DNA of 32,073 nucleotides from Dehalococcoidia bacterium (GCA_030610655.1 JAUWRG010000012.1:1-32073); one strand, 5' to 3'; counted from the first letter of the stretch, positions 1 through 7,170 are shown. Translations and numbers: made by a program. The notes: a model not told the origin generated them from the letters alone.

Positions 1-392
1 GGGGCTTGTAACAGTCCATGTTCTTGGCCCGACAGATCCTTCTGCTGAAGGACGGAGACGTTGATGCCATTCTTTCCCAGGCGGTCCCGCAGGGCAGAGT
101 AGTTGTAGCTGGAGATGGGCAGCCGCCGGTCCTCGACTAACCCTTTCTCTCGTAGCAATTCTTTCTCGATCTCTGCTTCCACAGCGGCAGACAGCTTGGC
201 CGGTGTCGCTCGCTTGTAGGAAGGGGAAAATGCCTTCGGATTTTGGCGATATTCTTTGCGCAAGGCGAAGAAGCGGGTCTTACCGATACCCAATGTTTCC
301 TCAACGCTCGCTCTCTCAATCGTCCCTTGACAATATCCCTAGAGCAAGACTTTGATCTGCTCGGTAGTGAACCGTTTGTGCATCTGGTCCAT
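1..392 (-). pseudogene. Broken IS transposase, 5' part, running off the left edge
   Basis: Read on the minus strand from the ATG at 392-390, which has an AGGAGG ribosome site at 398-403, the frame begins MDQMHKRFTTEQIKVLL and then hits an in-frame TAG. It continues with GTIERASVEETLGIGKTRFF, a helix-turn-helix-like N-terminus typical of transposases with an rve integrase core. Near the window edge the sensible reading shifts frame (RAKNMDCYKP lies in another frame than the preceding SALRDRLGKNGINVSV). One nonsense codon plus one frameshift make it a pseudogene unless these are assembly errors. The catalytic core lies outside the window. The exact IS family is uncertain (IS481/IS21-like is a guess). 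Confidence 0.7.
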
Positions 393-432
393 TTATTCCT
401 CCTTTTCATCCTGGAGGAATCTATCATGACCA

Positions 433-488
433 GTTCACTTTTCAACTGGAAATGGTTCACTTTTCAGGTTTAAACAGTTCCCTTTTGA
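433..488. repeat. Three iterons, 22-bp period, at the IS end
   Basis: GTTCACTTTTCA occurs at 433-444 and 455-466, and a variant GTTCCCTTTTGA at 477-488, each exactly 22 bp apart. Units two and three also share a following GTTTAAA-type tail. They lie just upstream of the broken transposase start, so they are best read as transposase-binding repeats at the element's end. Multiple terminal repeats are known in the IS21 and IS481 groups. Confidence 0.7.
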
Positions 489-522
489 AGTTTAAATAAC
501 ACGGAAGAGACTAAGCGAAGCC

Positions 523-551
523 TTGACAAGCACTAGAAAAAGTGCTATGCT
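523..551 (+). promoter_or_regulatory. Promoter of the winged-helix regulator gene, with an operator-like inverted repeat
   Basis: TTGACA (523-528), a 17-bp spacer and TATGCT (546-551), with TGC in front of the -10 (extended -10). The spacer holds an inverted repeat, AGCACT (529-534), six bases, AGTGCT (541-546), placed where a repressor would block polymerase. Confidence 0.75.
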
Positions 552-560
552 TTTAATAGG

Positions 561-580
561 TTCTTCCGTTTCCTTCGGAA
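561..580. promoter_or_regulatory. Putative operator, copy 1 (TTCTTCCGTTTCCTTCG)
   Basis: A 17-bp motif at 561-577 recurs with one mismatch at 1342-1358. Copy 1 is also a palindrome: TTCCG (564-568), seven bases, CGGAA (576-580). It lies just downstream of the -10, in the early transcribed region of the regulator gene, so autoregulation is the simplest reading. Confidence 0.5.
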
Positions 581-614
581 TACCCGAGCTAGAGATGGTC
601 TAGGAGAAAAGTCT

Positions 615-1328
615 ATGGAGCTTACTTATCGGCAGAAGTCATTTCTGAGGATGCTTCTTGAACTCTATCGAGAAGCACGCCAGCCCTTGCACTATACCCA
701 GGTGGCTCAGAGGCTAGGGCTAGGGAAGTCAAGTGCCTACGACATGCTTCGGCTCCTGGAACGAAAGGGGTTGGTGATGTCCGATTATGTCCTGCCCAAG
801 GAGAGCCCCAGCCCAGGCCGGTCTCAGGTGCGCTTCTGGCCGACTGCAAGAGCAAAGAATATCACTTCTATGTTAACCTCCGATGTTGAAGAGGACGGGG
901 AGGAATGGCAGCGGGTGAAAGCTTGGGTCTTGAACCGACTGCGATTTGGAAAAGCCTATAGCCGTGAGCGGGTGCTGCGTGAGGTCATGAAAATGATCCC
1001 AAAAGCTCAGTCGCCGCTGGCCGTGTGTGTGGAGGTTGTTACGATGCTCCTGCTCAGTGTGAAGAAAGTTCAATACAACCTGGGGCCCCAGAGTATCTTG
1101 TCCAAGGTGCTGGCAGCACCTCCGAGCAAGCTGGGTATGGGCCTCAGCGCGGGTCTGGCTGCGGGGATGGTGCATATGGATGCTGCATCTCGACAGATCA
1201 TAGATCATCTTGACGAATACGTGAAGCGGTATGAGACTTCGCTACAGGAATTGAGTGCTAAGAACGTGGAGGACCTGCATGAGTATACGCAGGACGTAAT
1301 TAGTGTCCTCCACCGTCATAACAAGTAA
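615..1328 (+). CDS. Winged-helix DNA-binding regulator, 237 residues
   Basis: Residues about 1-75 form a winged helix: YRQKSFLRMLLELYREA, then HYTQVAQRLGLGKSSAYDML as helix-turn-helix, then LLERKGLVMSDY and a Pro/Gly-rich wing (SPSPGRSQVRFWPT). The rest (about 90-237) is helical, with a Gly/Ala/Met-rich hydrophobic stretch around residues 170-195 (LGMGLSAGLAAGMVHMD) and a C-terminal amphipathic helix, perhaps an effector or dimer domain. I do not recognise the family of the C-terminal part. AGGAG at 602-606 precedes the ATG by 8 bases. The same putative operator lies before and after the gene, which suggests it controls itself and whatever followed it. It could belong to the MarR/LexA-like winged-helix group. 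Regulator role is fairly sure; the effector is unknown. Confidence 0.75.
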   Translation: MELTYRQKSFLRMLLELYREARQPLHYTQVAQRLGLGKSSAYDMLRLLERKGLVMSDYVLPKESPSPGRSQVRFWPTARAKNITSMLTSDVEEDGEEWQRVKAWVLNRLRFGKAYSRERVLREVMKMIPKAQSPLAVCVEVVTMLLLSVKKVQYNLGPQSILSKVLAAPPSKLGMGLSAGLAAGMVHMDAASRQIIDHLDEYVKRYETSLQELSAKNVEDLHEYTQDVISVLHRHNK

Positions 1329-1341
1329 AATTTTTAAGAAA

Positions 1342-1358
1342 TTCTTCCGTTTCTTTCG
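1342..1358. promoter_or_regulatory. Putative operator, copy 2 (TTCTTCCGTTTCTTTCG)
   Basis: Matches copy 1 at 16 of 17 positions and begins 14 bp after the regulator's stop codon, before the decayed small ORF at 1376. The right half of the palindrome is degraded (CGATA for CGGAA). Position suggests control of the downstream unit by the same regulator, or a leftover of a duplicated upstream region. Confidence 0.45.
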
Positions 1359-1375
1359 ATATTGTGGAGATACTA

Positions 1376-1608
1376 ATGGCGGAGAATAGGATTCAGAGGA
1401 TTGGGTACAAAAGGCGTGTGCGGATGACTTCGATATCATACGAATCAACATGCAAGTGCCAAGGCCTGAAGTTTCCAAGCCTAAGAGGGCCAGGGACATC
1501 CGCAGCCATGTCGCTCCTGCGAGGGAGTAGGTACTATTAGACATATTGGCGGTGTGAGACGATCTCATCGAGTACGCCGAGCGACTTGTGACCGATGAGA
1601 CGAAATAG
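1376..1608 (+). pseudogene. Decayed small ORF of about 75 codons
   Basis: An ATG at 1376 with GGAGAT at 1366-1371 opens MAEN, but the protein-like reading then continues in another frame: DSEDWVQKACADDFDIIRIN, further residues to HVAPARE, a TAG, VLLDILAV, a TGA, DDLIEYAERLVTDETK and TAG at 1606-1608. All these segments lie in one frame broken by single stop codons, which looks like a recently lost gene of about 75 residues (one frameshift near codon 4, then nonsense changes). The intact ORF of 54 codons from 1376 in the original frame has an odd Arg/Ser/Cys-rich composition and is probably not the real product. No family recognised. Chance cannot be excluded. Confidence 0.35.
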
Positions 1609-1638
1609 GAATAGGCATAAAGGAAGGAGGTGAGTTAA

Positions 1639-1695
1639 GTGGAGAGGTGGACTTCGAGATTGAAGGGTCTGGCGAGAAAAATTCTTCGCCGCTAG
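1639..1695 (+). CDS. Possible 18-residue cationic peptide
   Basis: GTG at 1639 is preceded by AAGGAGGTGA (1624-1633), the most complete Shine-Dalgarno sequence seen in the window, at ideal spacing. The frame reads MERWTSRLKGLARKILRR and then TAG. It carries seven Arg/Lys against one Glu and could form an amphipathic helix. A 16-bp perfect hairpin follows 6 bases later, and a radical SAM gene begins 226 bp downstream. It could be a real small peptide, a leader peptide working with the hairpin, or a remnant of a longer gene. There is no Cys and only one Thr and one Ser, so a thioether or lanthipeptide-type substrate is unlikely. Confidence 0.3.
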   Translation: MERWTSRLKGLARKILRR

Positions 1696-1701
1696 TGAGA
1701 G

Positions 1702-1739
1702 GGGATGAGCGTCATGGGGCTGTCCATGACGCTCATCCC
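1702..1739. other. Perfect 16-bp inverted repeat (hairpin)
   Basis: GGGATGAGCGTCATGG (1702-1717) pairs fully with 1724-1739 around a 6-base loop. No T-run follows (CTCCCCCAAA on the plus strand), and no T-run flanks the minus-strand reading, so it is not a classical terminator. It lies between the possible peptide and the radical SAM gene and may be an RNA processing or attenuation hairpin, or a small mobile palindrome. The rest of 1740-1921 shows nothing clear except TTGACA at 1773-1778 without a good -10. Confidence 0.7.
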
Positions 1740-1921
1740 TCCCCCAAATTCCGGGTTTGCCAAGAGCGCAGATTGACAGCGAACCATAAAGAGTTCGAGA
1801 GACATTCGCCTTACTAAAAATGTTCGCGGCCGTAACCGCCATCTAGAGCGTTGAATTTGAGCTGTTGCCGGCGATTCTCGAAGAAAATACATTCAGAAAT
1901 CTACTACAAGCGAGGTGAGAG

Positions 1922-3334
1922 ATGCTAAGTAGGTATGCTGCCAAGCCATTGAGATTGCTTGTTTCCAGTTCCATCGTTAGAAGAAACATCATTTGGTTGG
2001 CTGATAAAAGACTCCGCTCAGGAATCTTAAAAAATCCGTGCTATCCGCACAAAGTCCAAGAAGATAAATATCATATGGCTAGAAATTTGATTCTGGCTAT
2101 TGGCAAGGCTTTTGAAAGAGCCGGCAAAGCCCCTCAAGTTCGCAAGGCGTTGCTCAATCAATTAGTCCTAGAGATTTCCCTGAAAAGAACACGGCGAGTC
2201 AAAAAATTCCAAGAAGAATTTGGCTCTCTTCCTCCTCTGTTTTTTGCTATTGCCCCAACGAAGTTGTGTAATCTAAAATGCACTGGCTGTTATGCTAACA
2301 GCTCATCAGCTTGCTCAGAAAAACTAGACTGGGATATTCTGGAAAAGGTCATTACAGAAAAAGCCACTCTTTGGGGTTCGCATTTTACCGTCGTAACTGG
2401 TGGCGAACCTTTGCTTTACAAAAGCCATGGCAAGACACTCATAGACTTGGCCAAAAGCCACCAAGATTGCTATTTTCTAATGTATACCAACGGCACACTA
2501 ATTGATAAAGAAATGGCCAGAGAATTGGCCGAGGTTGGTAACATCACACCGGCGATTTCTGTTGAAGGTTTTGAAAACGAGACAGACGCACGCCGAGGCA
2601 ACGGGGTACATAAAAGAATTCTTCGAGCTTTTGAAAATCTAAATGAAGTTGGAGTGCCTTTTGGAATTTCCATTACCGCAACTACGGAAAATGCCGATCT
2701 CCTTGATGAAAAGTTAGTCAAATATTACTGGGATAAAGGTGCATGTTATGCTTGGATTTTTCAACTGATGCCGATTGGTCGAGGCTCCTTCGATCTGGTA
2801 GTAACACCGGAGCAAAGACTAAAAATGTTTCTCCAGACCCAGGAATTAATTGGGAAAGGCTATTTTGTCGCCGATTTCTGGAACTGTGGAACTGTTGCAA
2901 GCGGGTGCATTTCCGCTGGCCGCCATGGTGGATATCTCTATATTGATTGGAATGGCAATATTACCCCATGTGCTTTTATTCCTTATGCAGTCGGAAATAT
3001 CAATGAGATTTACCAGAACGGCGGCAGCCTAAACGATGTTTTGCTTAGCCCATTTTTCAAGAGAATTAGAAAGTGGCAGAATGATTACGCGTTTGATAAG
3101 AGGCCAGAGGACATGGGCAACTGGATTTTGCCCTGTCCAATTCGTGACCACTATAAGGATATGCGAAAATTCCTAGAAGAATTTGATCCTAAACCAATAG
3201 ACAATGAGGCCGCTACCGCTGTAAAAGACACCAAATACAAAGAGGACCTAATCGATTATGATAGAAAGTTAGCAGAAGTTTTTGATCCTATTTGGGAGAA
3301 AGAATACTGCCAAAAATGTGAGTACAAAAAGTAG
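1922..3334 (+). CDS. Radical SAM enzyme with SPASM-like C-terminal cysteines
   Basis: The motif CNLKCTGC (Cys116, Cys120, Cys123) is the CxxxCxxC site binding the [4Fe-4S] cluster that cleaves S-adenosylmethionine. GGEP at 160-163 is the usual SAM-binding motif, followed by a radical SAM barrel to about residue 285. The C-terminal part has spaced cysteines (322, 329, 350, 405, 463, 466), including DWNGNITPCAF near Cys350, which fits a SPASM/twitch-type domain with one or two auxiliary clusters. Such enzymes modify peptides or make cofactors; the substrate here is unknown. The first 100 residues are basic and helical and not diagnostic. GAGGTGA at 1912-1918 sets the start. Base use is visibly AT-richer than the operon after it, suggesting transfer. 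The enzyme class is sure, the role is not. Confidence 0.9.
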   Translation: MLSRYAAKPLRLLVSSSIVRRNIIWLADKRLRSGILKNPCYPHKVQEDKYHMARNLILAIGKAFERAGKAPQVRKALLNQLVLEISLKRTRRVKKFQEEFGSLPPLFFAIAPTKLCNLKCTGCYANSSSACSEKLDWDILEKVITEKATLWGSHFTVVTGGEPLLYKSHGKTLIDLAKSHQDCYFLMYTNGTLIDKEMARELAEVGNITPAISVEGFENETDARRGNGVHKRILRAFENLNEVGVPFGISITATTENADLLDEKLVKYYWDKGACYAWIFQLMPIGRGSFDLVVTPEQRLKMFLQTQELIGKGYFVADFWNCGTVASGCISAGRHGGYLYIDWNGNITPCAFIPYAVGNINEIYQNGGSLNDVLLSPFFKRIRKWQNDYAFDKRPEDMGNWILPCPIRDHYKDMRKFLEEFDPKPIDNEAATAVKDTKYKEDLIDYDRKLAEVFDPIWEKEYCQKCEYKK

Positions 3335-3596
3335 CCAAATAACGCAATTTCCGAATACCAAAAACTCCAGACGAGGTTTGCTAAATAAAATTTGAAGGTC
3401 AAGGATTAGCCCACCTCAAGCGGTTCATAGTAATAACGAAAGTATAAATGGAAACTATGCCACAATTCTCGAAAACTGTCAGTTGGTCAGGTCTCACTAC
3501 GCCCCCGGTGTGCGGTGCATTATAACACCGGTTCTGCACAAGCAGGCGGACTGTCGTCCGCAAGGTAGAATGCCCTCTCGGAAACCACGACATAGT
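3335..3596. other. Intergenic stretch with two inverted repeats
   Basis: No convincing gene. It holds CCGGTGT...ACACCGG (about 3504-3530) and a hairpin GCGGAC-TGTC-GTCCGC (3546-3561), neither followed by a T-run. I looked for DnaA-box clusters because rpmH often lies near oriC and saw none. Confidence 0.5.
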
Positions 3597-3625
3597 TTGA
3601 CACCTCAACTAGGGTATCGTATAAT
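3597..3625 (+). promoter_or_regulatory. Consensus promoter of the rpmH operon
   Basis: TTGACA (3597-3602), exactly 17 bp, TATAAT (3620-3625): a full consensus housekeeping promoter, fitting a ribosomal protein operon. The expected start of transcription (about 3632) leaves only about 6 bases before the rpmH ATG. Confidence 0.9.
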
Positions 3626-3637
3626 CAGAATCTGACA

Positions 3638-3775
3638 ATGCCGAAGCGAACATATCAACCAAAGAAGATACCCAGGAAGCGGGAGCATGGCTTTTTAAAG
3701 CGCATGAGCACTCGCGGCGGCCGAGCTGTGCTCAAGAGGAGGAGGCTAAAGGGTCGCACGCGGCTCACGGTGTAA
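3638..3775 (+). CDS. rpmH: Ribosomal protein bL34
   Basis: A 45-residue, very basic protein starting [20 protein letters not shown] and containing [15 protein letters not shown], the standard bL34 pattern of the large ribosomal subunit. It is too short for a 60-codon ORF filter. No Shine-Dalgarno sequence lies before the ATG, and the predicted transcript starts about 6 bases upstream, so the mRNA is probably close to leaderless. It is followed after 2 bases by rnpA, the nearly universal bacterial order. Confidence 0.97.
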   Translation: MPKRTYQPKKIPRKREHGFLKRMSTRGGRAVLKRRRLKGRTRLTV

Positions 3776-3777
3776 CG

Positions 3778-4125
3778 GTGAGAAAAGAAGAGCGGCTCAC
3801 CAAGAGAAAGGATTTTGAGATAGTCTATAGAAAAGGGAGGGCGTGGGCCAATAATCTGCTGGTGCTGAGGGCATTGCCTAACGAGTTGGGGTCAAGTCGA
3901 TACGGTTTCGCTGCAGGGAAGCGATTGGGAGGAGCAGTGGTGAGAAACCGCGTGAAGCGGCGGCTTCGAGAGGGGGCAAGGCTCGCACCGATTAAGGATG
4001 GTTGGGATATAGTGCTCATTGCTCGTCAGCATGCGGTTGATACCGATTATCATACTTTAAAGAGGGCACTGGAGGAACTGTTAGCTCGAGCGCAGCTACT
4101 GGGCAACGGGAGGGAAGAGGCTTGA
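3778..4125 (+). CDS. rnpA: Ribonuclease P protein component
   Basis: Basic protein of 115 residues that assists the RNase P RNA in trimming the 5' ends of tRNA precursors. The signature RNR motif is clear ([10 protein letters not shown] at about 56-65), after an N-terminal [17 protein letters not shown] and the [15 protein letters not shown] segment. The start is GTG, 2 bases after the rpmH stop, without its own ribosome site, so translation is likely coupled. The C-terminus overlaps the yidD start by 4 bases (TTGA). Confidence 0.96.
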   Translation: MRKEERLTKRKDFEIVYRKGRAWANNLLVLRALPNELGSSRYGFAAGKRLGGAVVRNRVKRRLREGARLAPIKDGWDIVLIARQHAVDTDYHTLKRALEELLARAQLLGNGREEA

Positions 4126-4376
4126 CGACGACTCTCCCCCAAAAAACTATCCATTTTGCGATGGTACCAACGATGGTTGCCCAAGGGCTAATTCGTTTTT
4201 ATCAGATGACCATTTCGCAAGTTACTCCCTCCTCCTGTCGCTTTGTTCCCACCTGCTCTGAATATGCCTTTGATGCGATTGGAAAGTACGGCCTTTTAAG
4301 GGGCGTTTGGTTAGGAACGAGACGACTTGCCCGTTGCCACCCTTTCAATGCTGGTGGATATGACCCGGTGCCTTGA
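4122..4376 (+). CDS. yidD: Membrane protein insertion efficiency factor YidD
   Basis: Small protein (84 residues from TTG at 4122) with the YidD hallmarks: [18 protein letters not shown], a basic amphipathic middle, and [14 protein letters not shown] at the C-terminus. It helps YidC insert inner-membrane proteins. The TTG overlaps the rnpA stop (TTGA), suggesting coupling. ATG codons at 4161 or 4173 would give 71 or 67 residues, which fits the conserved start ([14 protein letters not shown]) at least as well. Confidence 0.93.
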   Translation: MTTTLPQKTIHFAMVPTMVAQGLIRFYQMTISQVTPSSCRFVPTCSEYAFDAIGKYGLLRGVWLGTRRLARCHPFNAGGYDPVP

Positions 4377-4409
4377 TGCCCCTTTCTCTGCCGCTTATGT
4401 AGTGCCTTC

Positions 4410-5558
4410 ATGAAAAAAAGATTTTCGTTGTTATTTACCCTGTTACTAATAGGTTGCCTCTTCCTTACAGGTTGCCTTCCTGGCGCCGGCGGAGGTTTCC
4501 TATGCGGCGGCGGCACCCCCCCGAGCGGATGGTCAGGGCCGGTGGTCGGTAATGATACCCTGTATGTGGGCTCTATGACGGGCAGGCTCATCGCTTTGGA
4601 TGACCTCTCCATGCCACGAGCGAGAATGAAATGGCAGTACCCTCCGAGGGATGAATCTGACCTCGGCTACATCTATGGCACACCTTGTGTGGCGGATGGG
4701 GTGGTCTATGTTGGTGTCTATGGGGGCGCGACGCGCGACCCCAAGGTTTACGCCATCGATGGCGAAAACGGGTGGAGAATTTGGGCCTACCCCGAGGAGG
4801 GTTCCATCGGTCCCATCATAGGCAGCCCAGTGATTGCCGATGGTGTCCTGTATATCGGTTCTTCCGATGGCAAGCTATATGCCATCGACATCGAGACGGG
4901 CAGAGATAAATGGTGGCCTTTTGAGACGGGTGATGATATCTGGGCTGCCCCTGCGGTGCATGACGGCGTGGTGTACATTGGCTCCTTTGACCAGAAGCTT
5001 TATGCGTTAAATGCCGAAAGTGGCGTTGAGGTCTGGCACTTTGATGCCGGGGCTGCCATTGCTTCCACACCGTTGATATACAACGATACCATCTATGTTG
5101 GCTCTTTCGACCGAAAATTCTACGCCCTAAATCTCGATGGCACAGAGAAGTGGCAGTTCGACAAAGCGGGGAATTGGTTTTGGGGAACGGCTATAGCTTA
5201 CCATAATACAATCATCGCAGGCTGTCTGGATGGTCGAGTTTACGCCCTCGATGTTGAAACTGGGGATTGTGAATGGTATTACCCACCTGAGGAGCGGGTT
5301 GGGCCGGTTCGTGGCGACCCCGCACTGGTTGGAGACGTAGTTGTTTTTGGCTCTGAAAATGGCAAGGTCTATGCCTTAGATGCCTCTACGGGGCAGGAAC
5401 TTTGGCAATACCCTCCTGAAGAGGATTACCTTGGCCCTATTCGTGCCCCTATTTATGCTGGAAATGGCGTAGTTTATGTTCATGCTAGTAATCAAAAGAT
5501 ATATGCCTTGGAAATGGAGTACGGCCGTATAAATTGGAGCTTTTCCACCAGCGATTGA
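4410..5558 (+). CDS. PQQ-type beta-propeller lipoprotein, BamB-like fold
   Basis: An N-terminal signal peptide ends in the lipobox LTGC (Cys22), so the protein is probably lipid-anchored outside the membrane. It is followed by a Gly-rich linker and about seven blade repeats of the type VYIGSFDQKLYALNAESG (VYVGS..GKVYALD..TG), the PQQ_2 / BamB-like propeller. Length is 382 residues. The repeat does not imply a bound PQQ cofactor. Its place between yidD and yidC, on the same strand with gaps of 33 and 21 bp, is unusual and suggests a role in folding or quality control of inserted or exported proteins, by analogy with BamB; that is inference. No clear ribosome site precedes the ATG. Confidence 0.88.
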   Translation: MKKRFSLLFTLLLIGCLFLTGCLPGAGGGFLCGGGTPPSGWSGPVVGNDTLYVGSMTGRLIALDDLSMPRARMKWQYPPRDESDLGYIYGTPCVADGVVYVGVYGGATRDPKVYAIDGENGWRIWAYPEEGSIGPIIGSPVIADGVLYIGSSDGKLYAIDIETGRDKWWPFETGDDIWAAPAVHDGVVYIGSFDQKLYALNAESGVEVWHFDAGAAIASTPLIYNDTIYVGSFDRKFYALNLDGTEKWQFDKAGNWFWGTAIAYHNTIIAGCLDGRVYALDVETGDCEWYYPPEERVGPVRGDPALVGDVVVFGSENGKVYALDASTGQELWQYPPEEDYLGPIRAPIYAGNGVVYVHASNQKIYALEMEYGRINWSFSTSD

Positions 5559-5579
5559 GGTAACAATGGAGTCATAACG

Positions 5580-6602
5580 ATGTTTCGGATGACTAGAAAA
5601 ACCCTAATTATACTCGCTATCGCTATTGCTGTTGTTATCGTTTTAGCGATGCTTGGGCCGATAGAGGTTTGGAATCTCGTCCTACTTCAGCCAATACTGA
5701 ATCTCCTCGTCCTGCTATCCAGTGTCTTCTTCGGCAGCTTTGGAATAGCCATCATCGTCGTCACCATCATTGTGCGCCTGCTCACATTCCCCCTCACCCT
5801 AAGGCAACTGCATGCCACAAAGGCAATGAGCGCCCTTGCGCCAAAAATGCAGGAAATCCAGAAGAAGTATGCCAAGGACCAAGAGAAGCTCCGCAAAGAG
5901 GTAGCCAACCTCTACAAGGAGAGTGGGGTAAATCCGGCGGGTTGCATGCTCCCCCTGCTCATTCAGTTTCCCATCTGGATAGCCCTTTACCAGTCGATCA
6001 CCAGGGCTCTGGCATCATCCCCTGAGGAACTCCTAAACCTTTCCCAGAACCTTTACGCCCTGCCGATTATACAGCAGACGGTGCCTCTTGAGGCGAAATT
6101 CCTCTGGCTTAACCTCGGTGTTCCCGACACATACTTTATCCTTGCCATCCTGTGTGGCGCATCAATGTGGGTTTTGCAGAAGATGTCCACCCTACCTTCA
6201 GCAGACCCAAGGCAGCAGTCGATGAGCAGAACCATGATTTGGATGATGCCGTTTATGTTTGCTATGTTTACCCTGATGGTTCCCAGCGGGCTGGGACTCT
6301 TCTGGGTGGTATCAAACATTATCGGTATTGTAATGCAGTACTATGTTACCGGTTGGGGAACTCTTGCAGGTTTCTCTCTTGCAGGTTTATTTACTAGAGC
6401 ACCCGCCACGGCACCGCAGCCAGCTACAACAGAGCTAGCACAACAACTGGAAACACCCGTGGGGGCCGAGCAAGAGGAGGCATTGGCTGCTGAAAGGATG
6501 AAACAAGAAAAGAGGTTGGAGCATGGAAAGTCTACAGATAAGCGCAAGGACCGAAGAGGAAGCCATCGAGATCGCTCTAGAAAAGCTCGGCGCCGCTCGT
6601 GA
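5580..6602 (+). CDS. yidC: Membrane protein insertase YidC/Oxa1
   Basis: 340 residues without the large periplasmic domain of diderm YidC, matching the short form of monoderms. An N-terminal membrane segment (residues 8-27) is followed by the conserved core: GIAIIVVTIIVRLLTFPL with the groove arginine at 66, the cytoplasmic hairpin (ALAPKMQEIQKKYAKDQEKL), PAGCMLPLLIQFPIWIALYQ, and further membrane segments at about 185-200, 222-240 and 245-265. The C-terminal tail is Lys/Arg-rich (ending DRSRKARRRS), as in YidC forms that contact the ribosome. The last 80 bases overlap jag in another frame. Confidence 0.96.
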   Translation: MFRMTRKTLIILAIAIAVVIVLAMLGPIEVWNLVLLQPILNLLVLLSSVFFGSFGIAIIVVTIIVRLLTFPLTLRQLHATKAMSALAPKMQEIQKKYAKDQEKLRKEVANLYKESGVNPAGCMLPLLIQFPIWIALYQSITRALASSPEELLNLSQNLYALPIIQQTVPLEAKFLWLNLGVPDTYFILAILCGASMWVLQKMSTLPSADPRQQSMSRTMIWMMPFMFAMFTLMVPSGLGLFWVVSNIIGIVMQYYVTGWGTLAGFSLAGLFTRAPATAPQPATTELAQQLETPVGAEQEEALAAERMKQEKRLEHGKSTDKRKDRRGSHRDRSRKARRRS

Positions 6603-7170
6603 AGAGGTGGAGGTGGTCGTTGTAAAAAAGGGCAAGGCACGATTTCTCGGTCTTGGTGGTGAGGAAACCACCGTAAGGGTGACAAGACGTCAATCTGAGG
6701 CGACGGTGCAAGAGGCGGTTACTCTAGCCAAGGAGATTCTAGAGAAGCTTCTATCTTTAATGAAGGTCTCCGCAGCCGTTCACGAAAAGGAAACATCCTC
6801 ACCGGAAGGGGAAACACGCATTGCTCTTGACATCACCGGCGATGACCTGGGCATCCTTATCGGGAGGAGGGGTCAGACGCTATTCTCATTGCAACACTTA
6901 GTCTACCTAATAGTGAGCCACCAACTGCAGGCTCGTGTGCCTATAATAATCGATGTTGAGGGATATCGAGAGCGGCGTCAGGAGGCACTTACCATGCTGG
7001 CGGTTCGTATAGCGGAATCGGTTGCGGCCAGTGGGCAGTCGGTAGACCTCGAGCCAATGCCGCCAAACGAGCGAAGGGTAATCCACCTCGCTCTTCAGGA
7101 CCATTCTACAGTGACCACCGAGAGCGTCGGCGAGGGCGAGGCCAGAAAAGTTACCATTAAAAAGCAATAA
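6523..7170 (+). CDS. jag: Jag/KhpB RNA-binding protein (Jag-N, KH, R3H)
   Basis: The N-terminal Jag domain (1-52, with KKGKARFLGLGGEE) is followed by a KH domain with the GxxG loop in LIGRRGQTLFSLQHL (112-126) and an R3H domain around NERRVIHLAL (182-191). KhpB binds many small RNAs and mRNAs and affects cell division and envelope growth in Gram-positive bacteria. It starts inside yidC, overlapping by 80 bases, so the two are translated from one message. A ribosome site would be AAAGAGGTTGGAGC before the ATG at 6523. It ends the rpmH operon; a new promoter follows. Confidence 0.95.
   Translation: MESLQISARTEEEAIEIALEKLGAAREEVEVVVVKKGKARFLGLGGEETTVRVTRRQSEATVQEAVTLAKEILEKLLSLMKVSAAVHEKETSSPEGETRIALDITGDDLGILIGRRGQTLFSLQHLVYLIVSHQLQARVPIIIDVEGYRERRQEALTMLAVRIAESVAASGQSVDLEPMPPNERRVIHLALQDHSTVTTESVGEGEARKVTIKKQ

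Noticed and set aside
243-473. 76-codon plus-strand ORF at the left end
   Set aside because: It is antisense to the transposase pseudogene and runs through its end repeats.
1702-1739. Hairpin as a Rho-independent terminator
   Set aside because: No T-run follows on either strand, although the stem is perfect.
3335-3637. Replication origin beside rpmH
   Set aside because: No dnaA gene, no cluster of TTATCCACA-like boxes and no AT-rich unwinding region were seen.
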